A stretch of DNA of 64,000 bases from Buchnera aphidicola (Nipponaphis monzeni) (GCF_006741185.1 NZ_AP019379.1:523782-587781), one strand, 5' to 3'; shown: positions 30,204 through 43,299, numbered from the stretch's first letter. Notes: a model not told the origin generated them from the sequence alone. Translations and numbers: made by a program.

Positions 30204-30968
30204 AATTAACCTAACGTACTATTATTACATAGTTTAAAAATATTAACAATAATACAAAATATCATAATGATAATTTATTTAACAATGGTTTTTGCATTCA
30301 TGTAAAATAATTAATAAAATATAATATATTTAACTTAACTTATTAAAAAATAATTATTTTAAAATATTTTTTTACATCACTACAAATTTATACATCTGTA
30401 ATTTTTTTGTAATATTATAAAAAAATAAAATTTGCTAATATTATTTTCTATAATAAATATATAAATCGTACAAATACATATAAGTAAAAATGTACATGCA
30501 TAAAAATATTTTTACATTTCATTGATCAGTCATCATGATTCTGATTACTAAAAAATCAGTCGCATTTAACAACTTATAAACATTTTATTTTTAATTTTAA
30601 TGAAAAAATTTATTTTTTTTAATCTTTATCTTGTAAAGATTAGCTAATTATTGTATCAAATATGTCTATATTTTATTAAATTTATTTAGAAAAAATTAGA
30701 TGTCAATTAACTAATATTTTTTTTAAAAAAAATGGTTTTACATAAAAAAATATTAAGTAAATAATTACAAAACGTTATATTGAATTTGTCAATAAAAAAA
30801 TTAATTAAAAACATTTTTATTTATAAAACATCATAATATTTGAAAATTCAAATGTAAAAAAACATCAATTTACATAATTAAATAACGTATTAATAGCAAA
30901 TAAATTATATATTTCAAATATATAATATATAATATTGTATTTTATACAATTAAAAAAAAACATTTTGT
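30204..30968. other. Spacer between rnr and purA, possibly the lost 5' part of rnr
   Basis: About 765 bp with stops in all frames. Its length is close to the 650 bp that the missing RNase R N-terminal domains would need, but I can read no cold-shock motif in it. A 6-bp stem (30541-30546 with 30554-30559) lies in a slightly less A/T-rich patch. A 7-bp stem (30934-30940 with 30944-30950) follows purA. Confidence 0.5.
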
Positions 30969-32261
30969 TTAACGTAAATTTATATCTTTTAATATTATTG
31001 TATCTAATCTACTAGGTCCTGTAGAAACTATACTAATTGGAATTTCTAATATTTCTTCAATTCTAAGAATGTAATTTTTAGCTTCTATAGGTAATAAATT
31101 AAACTGTGTAATTTTATAACAACTTTGACTCCATCCAGGTAAAATTTCATAAATAGGTTCAATGATATCCCAATCACTTATGATATATGGAATTTCCATA
31201 TTACATTTACCAGTTTTACTATTTTTATAACCAATACATATTTTTAACTCATTTAAATCATCTAAAACATCTAATTTAGTTAAACATAAAGAAGTTACAG
31301 AATTTATTTGAATACTTCGTTTAATAATAACTGTATCTAACCATCCTATTCTTCTACGACGGCCAGTAGTGGTACCAAATTCTCTTCCTTTTGTACATAA
31401 GTGTGTACTGATTCCATCTAATATCTCTGTAGGGAAGGGGCCTGACCCAACTCGAGTTGTATATGATTTTGATACTCCTATAACATTGTTAATTTGTGTA
31501 GGACCAACTCCCGCTCCTGCTGTCACTCCTCCAGATATAGTATTTGAAGATGTTACGTAAGGATAACTTCCATGATCTACATCTAAAAGAAACCCCTGTG
31601 ATCCTTCAAACATTATGGACAAGTTGTTTTTAATCGCGTTACATAATATAATAGGCACATCCCCTACTAAATCTAATAATAAATCTTTATATTGTAATAA
31701 CTCTTGTAAAACATCACTTATTAAAATAGGTGTTTTATGATAAAAATGTACTAATTGATGATTGTAATATCTTAATACTTTTTCTAAAGAACTTATTACA
31801 AAATTTTCATTATTTAAATCACCAATACGTAAACTTCTTCTTGCTACTTTATCTTCATAAGCTGGCCCAATACCACAACCAGTAGTCCCAATTTTATCTA
31901 TTTCTTCCCTAGCTTTATCCATAGCAACATGGTATTTTAACACTAAACTACAATATCCTGAAATAATTAAACGATTCTTAATAGAAACATTATGTTTTTT
32001 TAACATATTAATTTCTTTTACTAAAGCTGAAGGAGAAACTACAACTCCATTACCTATAATACATATTTTATGTTTATTTAAAATTCCTGAAGGTATTAAA
32101 TGTAAAATTATTCTGTTATTATTAACAATAATAGTATGGCCTGCATTATGCCCGCCCTGATATCTAACTATATATTTTACTTTTTCAGTTAAAAAATCAA
32201 CAATTTTCCCCTTTCCTTCATCTCCCCATTGCATACCTAATACTACAACATTTTTAGCCAT
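30969..32261 (-). CDS. purA: Adenylosuccinate synthetase
   Basis: PurA makes adenylosuccinate from IMP, aspartate and GTP, the first committed step to AMP. The 430-residue protein begins with the GTP loop VVLGMQWGDEGKGKIVDFLTE and has YQGGHNAGHT near 34-43, GTTGCGIGPAYEDKVAR near 125, FEGSQGFLLDVDHGSYPYVTSSN near 218-240, and GTTTGRRRRIGWLD. All IMP- and GTP-binding motifs are intact. In E. coli the hfl genes lie between it and miaA; here that interval is empty. Confidence 0.98.
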   Translation of the reverse strand: MAKNVVVLGMQWGDEGKGKIVDFLTEKVKYIVRYQGGHNAGHTIIVNNNRIILHLIPSGILNKHKICIIGNGVVVSPSALVKEINMLKKHNVSIKNRLIISGYCSLVLKYHVAMDKAREEIDKIGTTGCGIGPAYEDKVARRSLRIGDLNNENFVISSLEKVLRYYNHQLVHFYHKTPILISDVLQELLQYKDLLLDLVGDVPIILCNAIKNNLSIMFEGSQGFLLDVDHGSYPYVTSSNTISGGVTAGAGVGPTQINNVIGVSKSYTTRVGSGPFPTEILDGISTHLCTKGREFGTTTGRRRRIGWLDTVIIKRSIQINSVTSLCLTKLDVLDDLNELKICIGYKNSKTGKCNMEIPYIISDWDIIEPIYEILPGWSQSCYKITQFNLLPIEAKNYILRIEEILEIPISIVSTGPSRLDTIILKDINLR

Positions 32262-34854
32262 AACGAGTCCTTTAAAATAGAAAATGTATTATTTGTATTA
32301 AATAATTACTAATTAAATCATTTAAATATTTTTTTATTGAAAAATGTTAAATATTATTTTTTTTAAAAAAATTGTTAGAGTAATATATAAACAAAATAAA
32401 ATATACTTAAAAATATCAACAATAATTTAATATTAATTAATTATAGTTGATATAAAGAAATAAAATAACCTACACAAATAAAAATATAGTTTTAAAAAAT
32501 ATTATTTTTATTTAAAACATTTTAAATAATTATTCATAAAAAATAATTTATTGATCTAATTTAATTATTAATACTGTTTTAATGTCACAATAACTTTATT
32601 ACTTTATTATCAATTCTATATCTATTTTTTTTTAAATTTTTTATTTGTTAATACTTATTATTTCATAAAATATTATATTTCTAAAAGAATTTTATATTAA
32701 AAAAATACTTTTAGAAATAAATTAATTGTATTAATAAAAAAATATATTATTTATATATCTATTTTTTTATATTATTATTTAATAAATCTTTAATTATTAT
32801 TTGATAATAAAAATATCGTTAAATTTTGTTAGTAATTATTTTTTTTTTTGAATTAATCAAGTAAACTACAAAATAAATTAATATTTAATACTAATTTTAT
32901 ATTCACAAACAATTTATTGAAAGTATTTAATAATTTATTATATATTTAAATATTCTGTAATAATATTTCATATGTTAATTTATTTATCACTAATTAATAC
33001 CTCTAAGTTAACAATATTAGTTATATTTATAAAAAATAAAATGTTTTTTTTAAAAAAAATTTGATTTAATTTAATATTTTAACAAGTATTTTATTCTTTT
33101 TAACAATAAATTTATCTATAAATATTATTTATAATTTTTATCTGTATATATAATATTAATAATGTTAATACGTAAAATATCAAATATAATATTTAATGTA
33201 TAAAATAAATTATTCAATATATTACGGACACTATTTTACTAAACATTAAAAAACTTACTTTTTATATACATAAAAAATAAATAATTCATTACAACTAATA
33301 AACAAAAAAAATTAAATAATCTAAAATATAAACCTATATTTTATATATTTGTATTCTTAATTTTAAATGTAATGTATAATTATACGTATTACATATTTTC
33401 TTTAAAAAAATATATTTAAAATGTAATAAATACTAACATTTGATAATGCTACATTCAAACATTTAAAAAACATATAAAAAAATTAATTTCATTTAATAAA
33501 TTTTTTAAATATTTCAATAAAAAATATACTATTGTTTTATAAATTTTTTATTATCATCATAATAATGATATTGTATAATATAATATATATTAAAAATTTT
33601 CATGAGACAATTATTTAATAAATTTACATTATAAAAAAAATTTTAAAAATAAAAATTTTTTTATAAATTTTCAAAACATATGATTTTTTGATACTGTACA
33701 ATATATATATTGTATAAAAAATTTTTTTTAAACTTATATTTCTATTTTAAACAACATTATATTAGTATAATCTTTCACATCTTTATACATTTTTAACTTT
33801 TTTTAAAATTTATATAAAATCACCAAAAAATTAAAACTTATTCTTCATAAAAAAATATTATATAAAAACTTACTACTTAATACAATAATTCAAACATTAT
33901 ACATTTAAGTATTTCTTTTATTTTTTTGGTAATAAATAATTTATATAAAATATATAATTCATCGCAAAATTGTTTATACTTAAGTAACCAATAACATTTA
34001 TTAATAAATTATTGATCATTTACTTTAAAAAAATAACCTTAGAAATAATAATAAAAAATAATTAACAAAATATTTATTATTATAATAATTATCTATATAA
34101 ATAAACAACGCTCTTATTCAATTATTAATATTTTTTTTTAAAAATTAATTTTATACAGTCACAACAACAACATTTTAATGTAATATACAATACATTAAGT
34201 ATTTAAATTTTATTAAAATTATCGTAGAAATTTTATTCTATTTTACAACTATAAAAAAATTACTTATTATTTAAATAAACATACAAATTATATTTTATAA
34301 ATTAAATTTAAAATAACAAAAAATTTAATAAAACAAAATTAAAAAAACAACTTATAAAAATATTTTTTATATAAATGATTGTTAATGATTCTTTCATAAA
34401 TAATTAACATCTATTATGTAAATCATATTTGTTTAAAACATTTAATTATTATTTACTATAAAATAATACAACATAACATGTAATTAACTATTTTATAAAT
34501 TAAACATTAAATTTCAAGATCATAAAACGTACTATCAATAACTAGTGATAATTTTATTAAAAAAATAACCTTTTTTATATATAAATATTTTAAATATTAT
34601 TAAAATGAATTATTAAATAACTAATAACTGTTTTTTTTTAAAAAAAATATTTATATTATTTATAAAATTTATTCACAAAAATTTTTTTAAAAATATTATT
34701 TATAATAAAAACCATTAATACAAAATACATTCTATAATATTAAATACTACAAAATAGTATTCTTAAATATTAAAAAACTAATTAATTTTATTTATTTTAA
34801 AAAAAATAAAAAATATAAAACGAATAAATGATATTACACACTTATTTATTAATA
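32262..34854. other. 2.6-kb gene desert between purA and miaA
   Basis: The longest gene-free stretch of the window. It is almost pure A/T, with long A and T runs, stops in all frames, and no RNA gene or dominant repeat. E. coli has hfq, hflX, hflK and hflC here, so it is probably their decayed remains, although no motif of those proteins is readable. Confidence 0.6.
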
Positions 34855-35784
34855 CTATAAATTTATAATATTTAATATTTGTTTAATATGATATTGTTGA
34901 TAACTTGATTCTAAATAATGTATATCTTCCCATTTACGTAACCATGTAATTTGATGTTTAGCTAATTTATTAGTTGATAAAATAGTATCCAACACCATAT
35001 CATTATAATTAATTTTTTTATGTATATACAACCACATTTGAGAATAACCAATACATCGCATTGAAGGTGAATTTAACGTTAAACCCCATTTGTTAATTAA
35101 TTGTTTCACTTCTTCTTCAAAACCTATTTCTATCATTTTTTTAAATCGATTTTGAATTCTGTTAATTAACCACTCTTTATTAGATGGAATAATTGAAAAC
35201 TGAAATAAATTATATGGAAATTTTGAGTGCTTTACTTTTAACTGCTCACTTAAAGTGTATCCTGAAAGAAAGTATACTTCTAAAGCTCTAAGAATTCTTT
35301 GTATATCATTAGGATGTATTTTATTAGCTGATAGTGGATCTATTTGTATTAATTTTTTATATAAAAAAATGTTTCCCTTTTCATTTATTTCTTTTAAAAA
35401 AAGAGTTCTTAATGCAATATTTCTTTTTGGTAAAATAGCTAATCCATTTAACAATATTTTAAAATATAACATTGTTCCTCCTACCAACAACGGTATCTTC
35501 CCTAAAGAAATAACTTTTTTAATTTCTTTTAAAGCATCGTAATAAAAATCAGCTACTGAATACAATTCATTTGGGTTTTTAATATCTATCAATCTGTGGG
35601 TAACAGTATTCAATTCCCTTTCAATAATTTTAGCTGTACCAATATTCATTTCCTTATAAATTAATTTAGAATCTACACTAATTAATTCTACAGGAATAAT
35701 TTTTTGAAGATTAACTGCAAGAGCAGTTTTTCCACTAGCTGTAGGACCCATTAAAAAAATTACAATTGGAAATTTTTTTTTCAC
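34855..35784 (-). CDS. miaA: tRNA dimethylallyltransferase
   Basis: MiaA adds dimethylallyl to A37 of tRNAs that read U-initial codons. The 309-residue protein has the P-loop LMGPTASGKTALAV near 11-24, ELISVDSKLIYKEMNIGTAK near 33-52, HRLIDIKNPNELYSVADFY, LVGGTMLYFKILLNG and HPNDIQRILRALEVY. The C-terminal MRCIGYSQMWLY and TKLAKHQ-type ITWLRKW segments follow. Length and motifs are typical. Several tRNAs in the window, such as Trp and Ser, are of the class it modifies. Confidence 0.97.
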   Translation of the reverse strand: MKKKFPIVIFLMGPTASGKTALAVNLQKIIPVELISVDSKLIYKEMNIGTAKIIERELNTVTHRLIDIKNPNELYSVADFYYDALKEIKKVISLGKIPLLVGGTMLYFKILLNGLAILPKRNIALRTLFLKEINEKGNIFLYKKLIQIDPLSANKIHPNDIQRILRALEVYFLSGYTLSEQLKVKHSKFPYNLFQFSIIPSNKEWLINRIQNRFKKMIEIGFEEEVKQLINKWGLTLNSPSMRCIGYSQMWLYIHKKINYNDMVLDTILSTNKLAKHQITWLRKWEDIHYLESSYQQYHIKQILNIINL

Positions 35785-36603
35785 TATTATAAAGCACTCA
35801 ATTAAAATTTGTTAAAAATTTTTTATTATTTAATAATATTTAAAAAAAATTATATGACAAATTATTTTTTATAATACATACAAATATATATAAATATATA
35901 TTAAAGTATCTAACAAAAGTATGTTTTTCATAACAAAAAAAATTATTTTTTATTATTTGTATTACTTTTTTAAATTATTTTACAAAAAACATGTTCCCAA
36001 TATTATACGGATACTTATAATTCCATCATTAATAATAGCTATATTGCGATTAACAATCTAAACATTAAGTTAATAATTAATATTTAAATTATTACTACAT
36101 TAATGCTGTTGAATAAAAAAAATTATTAATTTTTTAAAATTATAAAAAAAATTTAAACTAGTAATTATTAATTATCTGTCCATTATTTTATTAAAATGTT
36201 TAGTAATATATTATTTATTAGTAATAATTAATATTAAAAAAATTAAAAAAATACAAATTTATACATATTAACTTATCAGTCATTAAACTTATTTATTTAA
36301 TATAAACTAAGCTATTAGTTAAAAATTTTTAAAAGATATATTAAAAATTTTTAATAAATTTATTGTTTAACATGCTTAAGTGTGTAAAATTAATATTTAT
36401 TAATTTTAAAATAAATTTTTTCATTATTAGAAATATATTATTTATTTACAGTATAACAATTTCGTTAAATTAAAAAACTATTAAAAATAATAACTTTACT
36501 TAAGGTGAATATATTACAATTCATATTGTGATCGTGTTGTATAAAATATGTTATTCATAACTAAAAAAACTTATTAAGTATAATATAAATTATGATAGAA
36601 TGT
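35785..36603. other. Gene-free spacer between miaA and pgi
   Basis: About 820 bp. In E. coli mutL lies upstream of miaA, but I read no MutL motif here. A short hydrophobic plus-strand frame around 35950-36063 was considered and not accepted as a gene. Confidence 0.55.
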
Positions 36604-38244
36604 TTATTCTTTCCATTGTTTGTAATAACTAATTAAATTTTCAGTTGAAGAATCATAACTAGAAATATTCAATGTTTTATTTAATTTTACAAAAATTTTT
36701 TTGGAAAGTATTTTCCCTAACTCAACTCCCCATTGGTCAAAACTAAATATATTAAAAATTACCCCTTGCGTAAAAATTTTATGTTCATATAACGCTAATA
36801 ATAAACCTAACGTATATGGTGTCACTTTTTTAAGTAAAATAGAATTTGTTGGCCGATTTCCCAAGAAAACTTTAAAAGGTAAAGCATGATTTTTAAATTC
36901 AATATCATTTTTAAAATCATTAAAAATGATATCACTATTTGTTCCAAATGCTAATGCCTTTGTTTGAGCAAAAAAATGTGACAATAGAATTTTGTGATGA
37001 TCATCTAATTCATTATGACTATTAATAGCAGCTATAAAATCACATGGAATAATTTTTGTACCTTGATGCATTAATTGATAAAATGCATGTTGTCCATTTG
37101 TACCCGATTTACCCCATATAATAGGTCCTGTTTGCCATGTTACTAATTTTCCATTTCTATTAACACATTTGCCATTAGACTCCATATTTGCTTGCTGTAA
37201 ATATTCAGGTAACCTATGTAAATACTGATCATAAGGTAATATAGCTTCTGTTTCCATTCTAAAAAAATTATTGTACCAAACGCTAATAAGCGCTAATAAC
37301 ACTGGAATATTTTTTTTAAAATCTGTTTCTAAAAAATGTCTATCCATAGCATGTCCACCTTCTAAAAGTTTCATAAAATTTTTAAAACCAATAGAAAGCA
37401 TTATTGATATACCAACAGAAGACCATAAAGAATAACGACCACCTACCCAATCCCATAATTCAAAAATATTCTGTTCGTCAATTCCAAAAGACTTAGCTTT
37501 TTGAATATTCATAGTAACAGCACAAAAATGTTTCGATATAAATTTTTTATGTTTAGCATACTTTAATAACCAATTACAAGCACTATTAGCATTAATCATA
37601 GTTTCTTGAGTAGTAAAAGTTTTTGAAACTACTATGAACAATGTTGTTTCTGGATTTACTTTTTTTAAAACATTTAATAAATGAGATCCATCAATATTTG
37701 AAACATAATGAACTTTTAAATAGTTACGATATGGAGTTAATGCATCATAAACCATATGTGGGCCTAAATCAGATCCCCCTATACCTATGTTTACTATATC
37801 AGTAATATTTTTATTAGAAAACCCTATCCAAATCTTGTTAATAACTAATTCTGAAAATATTTGCATTTTTTTTAAAGATTTATTAATACATGACATAATA
37901 TTTTCACCATGAACTATCATTTTTTTATCAATTTGGTTCCTTAGCGCAACATGTAATACAGGTTGATTTTCAGTATAATTAATTTTTTCTCCATTAAACA
38001 TAGACTGTATTGATGATTTTAATTTCATTTCATTAGCTAATTGTAATAATTTATTAACAGTTTCACTAGTTATTCTATTTTTAGAAAAATCTACTAATAA
38101 TTGATTATCAAAATTAATAGAAAATTTTTCGAATCTATTTGAATCATTGTAAAATAAATCTTTTATATGTACGTTTTTAATTTGTTCAAAATGTTTTTTT
38201 AATTCTACCCATGCTTGTGTATTTATAGGATCAAGATATTTCAT
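36604..38244 (-). CDS. pgi: Glucose-6-phosphate isomerase
   Basis: Pgi interconverts glucose-6-phosphate and fructose-6-phosphate at the top of glycolysis. The 546-residue protein has [15 protein letters not shown] near 151-165, [14 protein letters not shown] near 204, [13 protein letters not shown] near 266-278 and [15 protein letters not shown] near 345-359. [19 protein letters not shown], containing the catalytic His region, and the C-terminal [10 protein letters not shown] with its Lys are also present. The family motifs are complete and the length matches E. coli (549). Confidence 0.98.
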   Translation of the reverse strand: MKYLDPINTQAWVELKKHFEQIKNVHIKDLFYNDSNRFEKFSINFDNQLLVDFSKNRITSETVNKLLQLANEMKLKSSIQSMFNGEKINYTENQPVLHVALRNQIDKKMIVHGENIMSCINKSLKKMQIFSELVINKIWIGFSNKNITDIVNIGIGGSDLGPHMVYDALTPYRNYLKVHYVSNIDGSHLLNVLKKVNPETTLFIVVSKTFTTQETMINANSACNWLLKYAKHKKFISKHFCAVTMNIQKAKSFGIDEQNIFELWDWVGGRYSLWSSVGISIMLSIGFKNFMKLLEGGHAMDRHFLETDFKKNIPVLLALISVWYNNFFRMETEAILPYDQYLHRLPEYLQQANMESNGKCVNRNGKLVTWQTGPIIWGKSGTNGQHAFYQLMHQGTKIIPCDFIAAINSHNELDDHHKILLSHFFAQTKALAFGTNSDIIFNDFKNDIEFKNHALPFKVFLGNRPTNSILLKKVTPYTLGLLLALYEHKIFTQGVIFNIFSFDQWGVELGKILSKKIFVKLNKTLNISSYDSSTENLISYYKQWKE

Positions 38245-39458
38245 TTAATAAACTCTTATGATATGAATTTGAAATCAATAAAATATTAAATAAATTTAAT
38301 ATAATAAAAATTACTATAATATTTACTATATAAAATACTAAAAAAATCAAATCATTTATAAATATATAAAATGTTATATAAAATATCAATTTTACAATAT
38401 TTTTTTAAAAAAATATTTAATGATTTTATTAATACAAAATATATTTTTTGTTAAAATAGATTGTATACATACTACATTATCATAATGATAACAAAATTAT
38501 AATAATTTTAACAACTAAAAATATAACAGTATTCTTATAACAGCATCTTTACATTTAATTTAAATTAATTTTTTAAACGAATTAATTATTGTAATAATAT
38601 TAATATTTATTAATAAAAATAAATTATTCATTATAATAACAATTATTCACTAAAATTTAAAAAATATAAAAAAATATAATGTTAAAACCTATTATTTATA
38701 ATAATATTTAAAATTCTTAAAAAAATTAATATCTCATTAAATAATTTTAGTTAATATAATCTATCCATAACTAATAAAAAATTAATATAAAATATAATAA
38801 AATATTACCTTCATACATTTCATAAATAAAAAATATATAATTAAATTATAAATATATACATTATAAAAAAATATGTTTTGCAAAAAAAATGTTTATATAA
38901 TTAACATAGTTCATATAAATTTAATGAATATTCAATAATATATTATTAAAATTATGTTTCTAATTTTTTATTCAATAATATATTGATATTATATAAAAAT
39001 AACATCACATTAAATAATACTATTTTTTTAAAAATATAATTTTTTTTTAGAAAATAATTTTATATATAAAACATATATTTTAAACGTCTAAAACAGATAT
39101 AATTATATATATTTAATACTGCGCGACAAAAGATAGTAACTTGCTTTTAAATACAATTATTACTAATATAATGAATAATTTTATAAATTATTTAATCATA
39201 TTAGTTAAACATGTTAATGTTAATCAATTTATTATTAAAAAATTTTTTACATATATAAAAAATATAATTGTAAAAATAGTAAAAAATTTTAGCTTAATTT
39301 AAATTATCTCAAATAAATTACCAGTTACTATATGATACACTAAATAAATGTACAAAGACGCAAAAATTAAGTGACCTGAATTATTTAAGTCAAAAAATAT
39401 TTGCAATACTTTAAAAATGTACAATTGTACATTTTAATAAAAAATAATTAATAACATA
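38245..39458. other. 1.2-kb divergent spacer between pgi and orn
   Basis: Contains the promoters of both neighbours and no recognised gene. A 22-bp perfect palindrome at 39414-39435 precedes orn. A 43-codon plus-strand frame at 39171-39302 reads as low-complexity Ile/Lys/Asn sequence and was not accepted. Confidence 0.55.
39414..39435. promoter_or_regulatory. 22-bp perfect palindrome before orn
   Basis: AAAATGTACAATTGTACATTT with a final T is its own reverse complement over 22 bp, centred at 39424/39425. It ends 23 bp before the orn ATG, so it lies in the promoter or leader. Its role is unknown. Confidence 0.5.
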
Positions 39459-39998
39459 ATGAATAAAAGTAATTTAATTTGGATTGATTTAGAAATGACT
39501 GGGTTAAACCCTGAAAAGAACTATATCTTAGAAATAGCAACTTTAATTACTAATTCTCACTTAAACGTTATAGCAGAAGGCCCTGTTATACCTATATATC
39601 AATCTGAAAAAACACTAAATATCATGAACAATTGGAATTGTACTACTCATACAAAAAATGGACTAATTACAAGAGTAAAAAATAGCCTATTTAATGAAAA
39701 AATGGCCGAATTAAGTACAATTAACTTTTTAAAAAAATGGGTACCAGAAAATACATCGCCTATGTGTGGCAATTCAATTGGCCAAGATCGACAATTTTTG
39801 TTCAAATATATGCCAACTTTAGAATTATTTTTTCATTACAGAAATATTGATGTTAGTACGTTAAAAGAGTTAGTTTATCGATGGAAACCTGAAATTCTAA
39901 AAAAGATTAAAAAAAATAATATACATTCTGCTTTACATGACATTTATGCATCTATTTCAGAATTATCATTCTATAAAAAACATTTTATTCAAAATTAG
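39459..39998 (+). CDS. orn: Oligoribonuclease
   Basis: Orn is the 3'-5' exoribonuclease that degrades two- to five-nucleotide RNAs, an essential last step of mRNA turnover in gamma-proteobacteria. The 179-residue DEDDh enzyme has [20 protein letters not shown] at the start (D10, E12), [17 protein letters not shown] near 105-121, [12 protein letters not shown] near 128, and [14 protein letters not shown] with the catalytic His and Asp near 158. tRNA-Gly follows on the same strand, as in E. coli orn-glyVXY. Confidence 0.96.
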   Translation: MNKSNLIWIDLEMTGLNPEKNYILEIATLITNSHLNVIAEGPVIPIYQSEKTLNIMNNWNCTTHTKNGLITRVKNSLFNEKMAELSTINFLKKWVPENTSPMCGNSIGQDRQFLFKYMPTLELFFHYRNIDVSTLKELVYRWKPEILKKIKKNNIHSALHDIYASISELSFYKKHFIQN

Positions 39999-40101
39999 TT
40001 TTAATGACTATAAAATATGCATTTTCATAAAAAATTTATAAAGATTCTTGAATTATATATTTTTTTGTGTTTAACTATAAGAACATAATATATTAATTGA
40101 T

Positions 40102-40174
<73 letters not shown>

Positions 40175-41923
40175 CAAAAATAAAAATACATTTAGTATTA
40201 AAGTATACTCATATTTAATTTCTATTTTTTTAAAAAAAATATCTATTTTAATAACAAAACAATACTTCTTATATCAACATCATATTATTGATAACTACTA
40301 TAAATTAATTAACTATTATGCAATAATAAAAAAATTATATTTACTAAAATTATTAAAGTTATTTATGTTCCTTAAAAATAAATTCTAAAATTATCAATTT
40401 TCAATTGATATTTAATTTTAAAACTATATTAAATATTTAACTATATTTTTAAAAAAAATTGTTATACTTCATAATCATATTATTTACTATTATAAACTTA
40501 CAAATAAAAATCTTTCCAAACACATTATATACAGTTTAATATTTAAATAATTGATTTAAATTCATAATTAATAATCTATAATACACAATATTGTGCTAAA
40601 AATTATAAATTAAAAAAAAATTATTTATCATAATATTTAATTTTATTCAATTTATTTTAAGTAAGCATTGTTAATATACAAACAAACTTTAATAGTATCA
40701 TTTATTACTTATAATAAATTTAATAATAATTTTTATTTATAACCTATGGGTATAAAATCAATTTCTTAAAATTCGTAATAATGCAATAAATAAAACAAAT
40801 AATAATAAGAGTAATAAAAATTATTAATTAAACATTTTTTAATATTTTTAACATGTTAATATGTAGCAACTACTAGTAAATACTTTTAAATTTTTATTTA
40901 TGTATTATAATAATAATATTTTGCTTCTAATTTAGAAATAATTATCTTTTTGTTTTAGTAAAAATTTATTTCATAATTTTGACATACAATACTTTACATT
41001 TTGAACATGTAATATTAAAAACATTACTAATATACTTCAAAAGTTGATTTAAATTAATTTTAAAAAATAAATAATTAATAATAAAATTATTTACTATATT
41101 ACTAACATTCCCATAACAAAAAATTTTTAAATTTTTAGGAATAATTTATTTTAAAAAATATTAATAAATTTCAGTATAAAAAACACATATATAATTTATT
41201 ATCAATTATATAATAAAAAAATTATTTAAATATAAAAAAACAATTATGAATAATATAAAACATGTTATTTGAATATCATAACAACAAACTAATTTGTTTT
41301 GTTAAGCAGTAATACCATACTTACAAATAAAAAAAATTGTCTATAAAATATAGAAAAATAAATTAGGTTAATTTTTATAAATTAAACCTAAAAATATTAT
41401 AAATATATAAAACATCAAAATGCACATTAAAATATTAAATTTATTTTCAATAAAAAAACTATAAGAATAATTCAAACAAATTTAATATAAATATTATTAA
41501 TAAATAAGATAACAAAATAATTTAAAAAAATTAACAATTAATATGTATGATATTTGTATTATATCAATAATATTAAAAAATATTTATTTTTTATTTATTT
41601 AAAATTAATTTTAATAATAATTTTTGTTGTATACAATTTTACTAAAAAATGACTGTAAAACTAAAAAATAACATTATTTTTAATAATTTTATAAATTATC
41701 ATAATATACATGTAAATGTAATCAATCATTTAATCAATTTTTTAAAAATAGTATAATATCGATATTAATATTAACTTTATTAAAGTATTAAAATAATAAT
41801 ATTATGTAATAAAAACATAATTATTTATAACTATATAAAATATAAAAAATATTTTTATGTAAATAATTTTGTTAATAAAAACTAAAATGAAAATATATAG
41901 CGTGTAACATATTTTTTATTGAA
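40175..41923. other. 1.75-kb gene-free spacer between tRNA-Gly and rpmE
   Basis: A/T filler with stops in all frames. The only structure noticed is a 12-bp palindrome CACAATATTGTG at 40584-40595. In E. coli tsaE, amiB and mutL follow the glyV side, but no relic is readable. Confidence 0.55.
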
Positions 41924-42133
41924 TTAACGTACAAGACTAGTAAAACGTTTATGAAATTTTTCAACACGACCACTAGTATCAACAATACGCTGTTTTCCTG
42001 TATAAAATGGATGACATTTCGAACATACATCTAAAGTTAAATTTTGAGTTAATGTTGAAAAAATTTCAATAACGTTACTACAGGAACAATTAACACTAAT
42101 TTTCGAATATTTAGGGTGTATATTTTTTTTCAC
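41924..42133 (-). CDS. rpmE: 50S ribosomal protein L31
   Basis: L31 bridges the 50S central protuberance and the 30S head. The 69-residue protein begins [18 protein letters not shown] and is the zinc-binding (C+) form, with C16, C18, C37 and C40, the last pair in [16 protein letters not shown]. The length is normal. An AAGGA-type site precedes the ATG on the minus strand. It stands alone, next to hslV on the other strand. Confidence 0.96.
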   Translation of the reverse strand: MKKNIHPKYSKISVNCSCSNVIEIFSTLTQNLTLDVCSKCHPFYTGKQRIVDTSGRVEKFHKRFTSLVR

Positions 42134-42757
42134 GTTTCTTTCCTTTAATTAATTACTTATATATTTAAAATTACATTAATAAATCATTGAATATATTAAG
42201 TATATTACTAGTTTTTTATTAAACATATAAAAATTGTTTATTCAAAAAATTAATAATATAAACATATCATTATACATAACAAAATGTATATATTTACAAC
42301 ATAAGATTGTATATAAAAAAACTATCAATTACAATTATTGTTTTCAAGTAAATAATAAATACTAAATTGTTAGATTTTTTATAAATAAAAATACAATTGC
42401 TTTGATTATCATAAATAATCATTACTATCAAAACATTTAATAACATTTTTTATATTAAAACAATACAAGAAAACTAAACAAATTAATTTTATTTATTTAA
42501 AAATTAATAGATAAAATTAATTAAACATATTTATGTTAAAAATCAATTTTTAAAAAAAATAAGATTTAAAAAAAATATTTCATAAATTATTAAATTTGTC
42601 AAAAATTACTCAATACTAAAAATAGTTAAATTTTATTATAACAATTACAATTGTATATATTGCACTAAATTTAATACATAACATTACAAAGAACACCACT
42701 TATAAAAAATAATATATAAAAATTTAATAATTTTTGATTTACATAAGGTAATTATTC
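42134..42757. other. Divergent spacer between rpmE and hslV
   Basis: About 620 bp holding the promoters of rpmE and hslVU. In E. coli cytR and ftsN lie here; I see no trace of either. No confident heat-shock promoter could be read by eye. Confidence 0.5.
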
Positions 42758-43288
42758 GTGACAACAATTTTAAGTGTTCGTCTAAAAAACCAAGTAGTCA
42801 TTGGCGGAGATGGTCAAGCTACTTTAGGTAATACAGTAATGAAAAGTAATGTGAAAAAAGTAAGAACTTTATATAACAAAAAGGTAATTGCTGGATTTGC
42901 CGGTGGAACAGCAGATGCTTTTACTTTATTTGAGTTATTTGAAAAAAAATTAACAATGTATCAAGGACAAATTCAAAGAGCAGCTATAGAATTAGCAAAA
43001 GACTGGAGAACAGACCGTATATTAAGAAAATTAGAAGCTTTATTAGCCGTAGCAAATGAAGATACCTCATTAATTATTACAGGCAGTGGTGACGTTATTC
43101 AACCTGAGGATGATCTAATAGCAATAGGATCAGGAGGTTCTTATGCTCAAGCAGCCGCTAGAGCATTATTAGATAATTCTACGTTTAACGCAAAAGAAAT
43201 CGTTCAAAAATCACTTAATATCGCTGCTAATATTTGTATTTACACTAATCATAGTTTTACAATAAAAGAATTACCTTCTAAAAAATAA
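42758..43288 (+). CDS. hslV: ATP-dependent protease subunit HslV
   Basis: HslV is the proteasome-like peptidase of the HslUV complex. The 176-residue product starts with GTG, and after initiator-Met removal gives the catalytic Thr1 in [65 protein letters not shown] and [17 protein letters not shown] match E. coli almost throughout. AAGG lies about ten bases before the start. hslU begins 11 bp after the stop, so the two are one operon. Confidence 0.97.
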   Translation: MTTILSVRLKNQVVIGGDGQATLGNTVMKSNVKKVRTLYNKKVIAGFAGGTADAFTLFELFEKKLTMYQGQIQRAAIELAKDWRTDRILRKLEALLAVANEDTSLIITGSGDVIQPEDDLIAIGSGGSYAQAAARALLDNSTFNAKEIVQKSLNIAANICIYTNHSFTIKELPSKK

Positions 43289-43299
43289 GGATTAATCTT

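Noticed and set aside
35942-36063. Short hydrophobic plus-strand frame around VPNIIRILIIPSLIIA, loosely like the start of a phospholipid synthase (PgsA).
   Set aside because: Only a few similar residues, no start codon, no continuation of the family motif and no synteny support. A/T-rich DNA gives such hydrophobic frames by chance.
39171-39302. 43-codon plus-strand frame between pgi and orn with an ATG start.
   Set aside because: Composition is almost only Ile, Lys, Asn, Phe and Val, as expected from random A/T sequence, with no recognisable family and no ribosome-binding site.
39371-39388. TGACCTGAA motif before orn recurring near 48251 upstream of the orphan gene.
   Set aside because: Only nine bases are shared and the contexts differ; not enough to propose a common site.
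40584-40595. 12-bp palindrome CACAATATTGTG in the tRNA-Gly to rpmE spacer.
   Set aside because: Too short and isolated to separate from chance in 20 kb of A/T-rich spacer.
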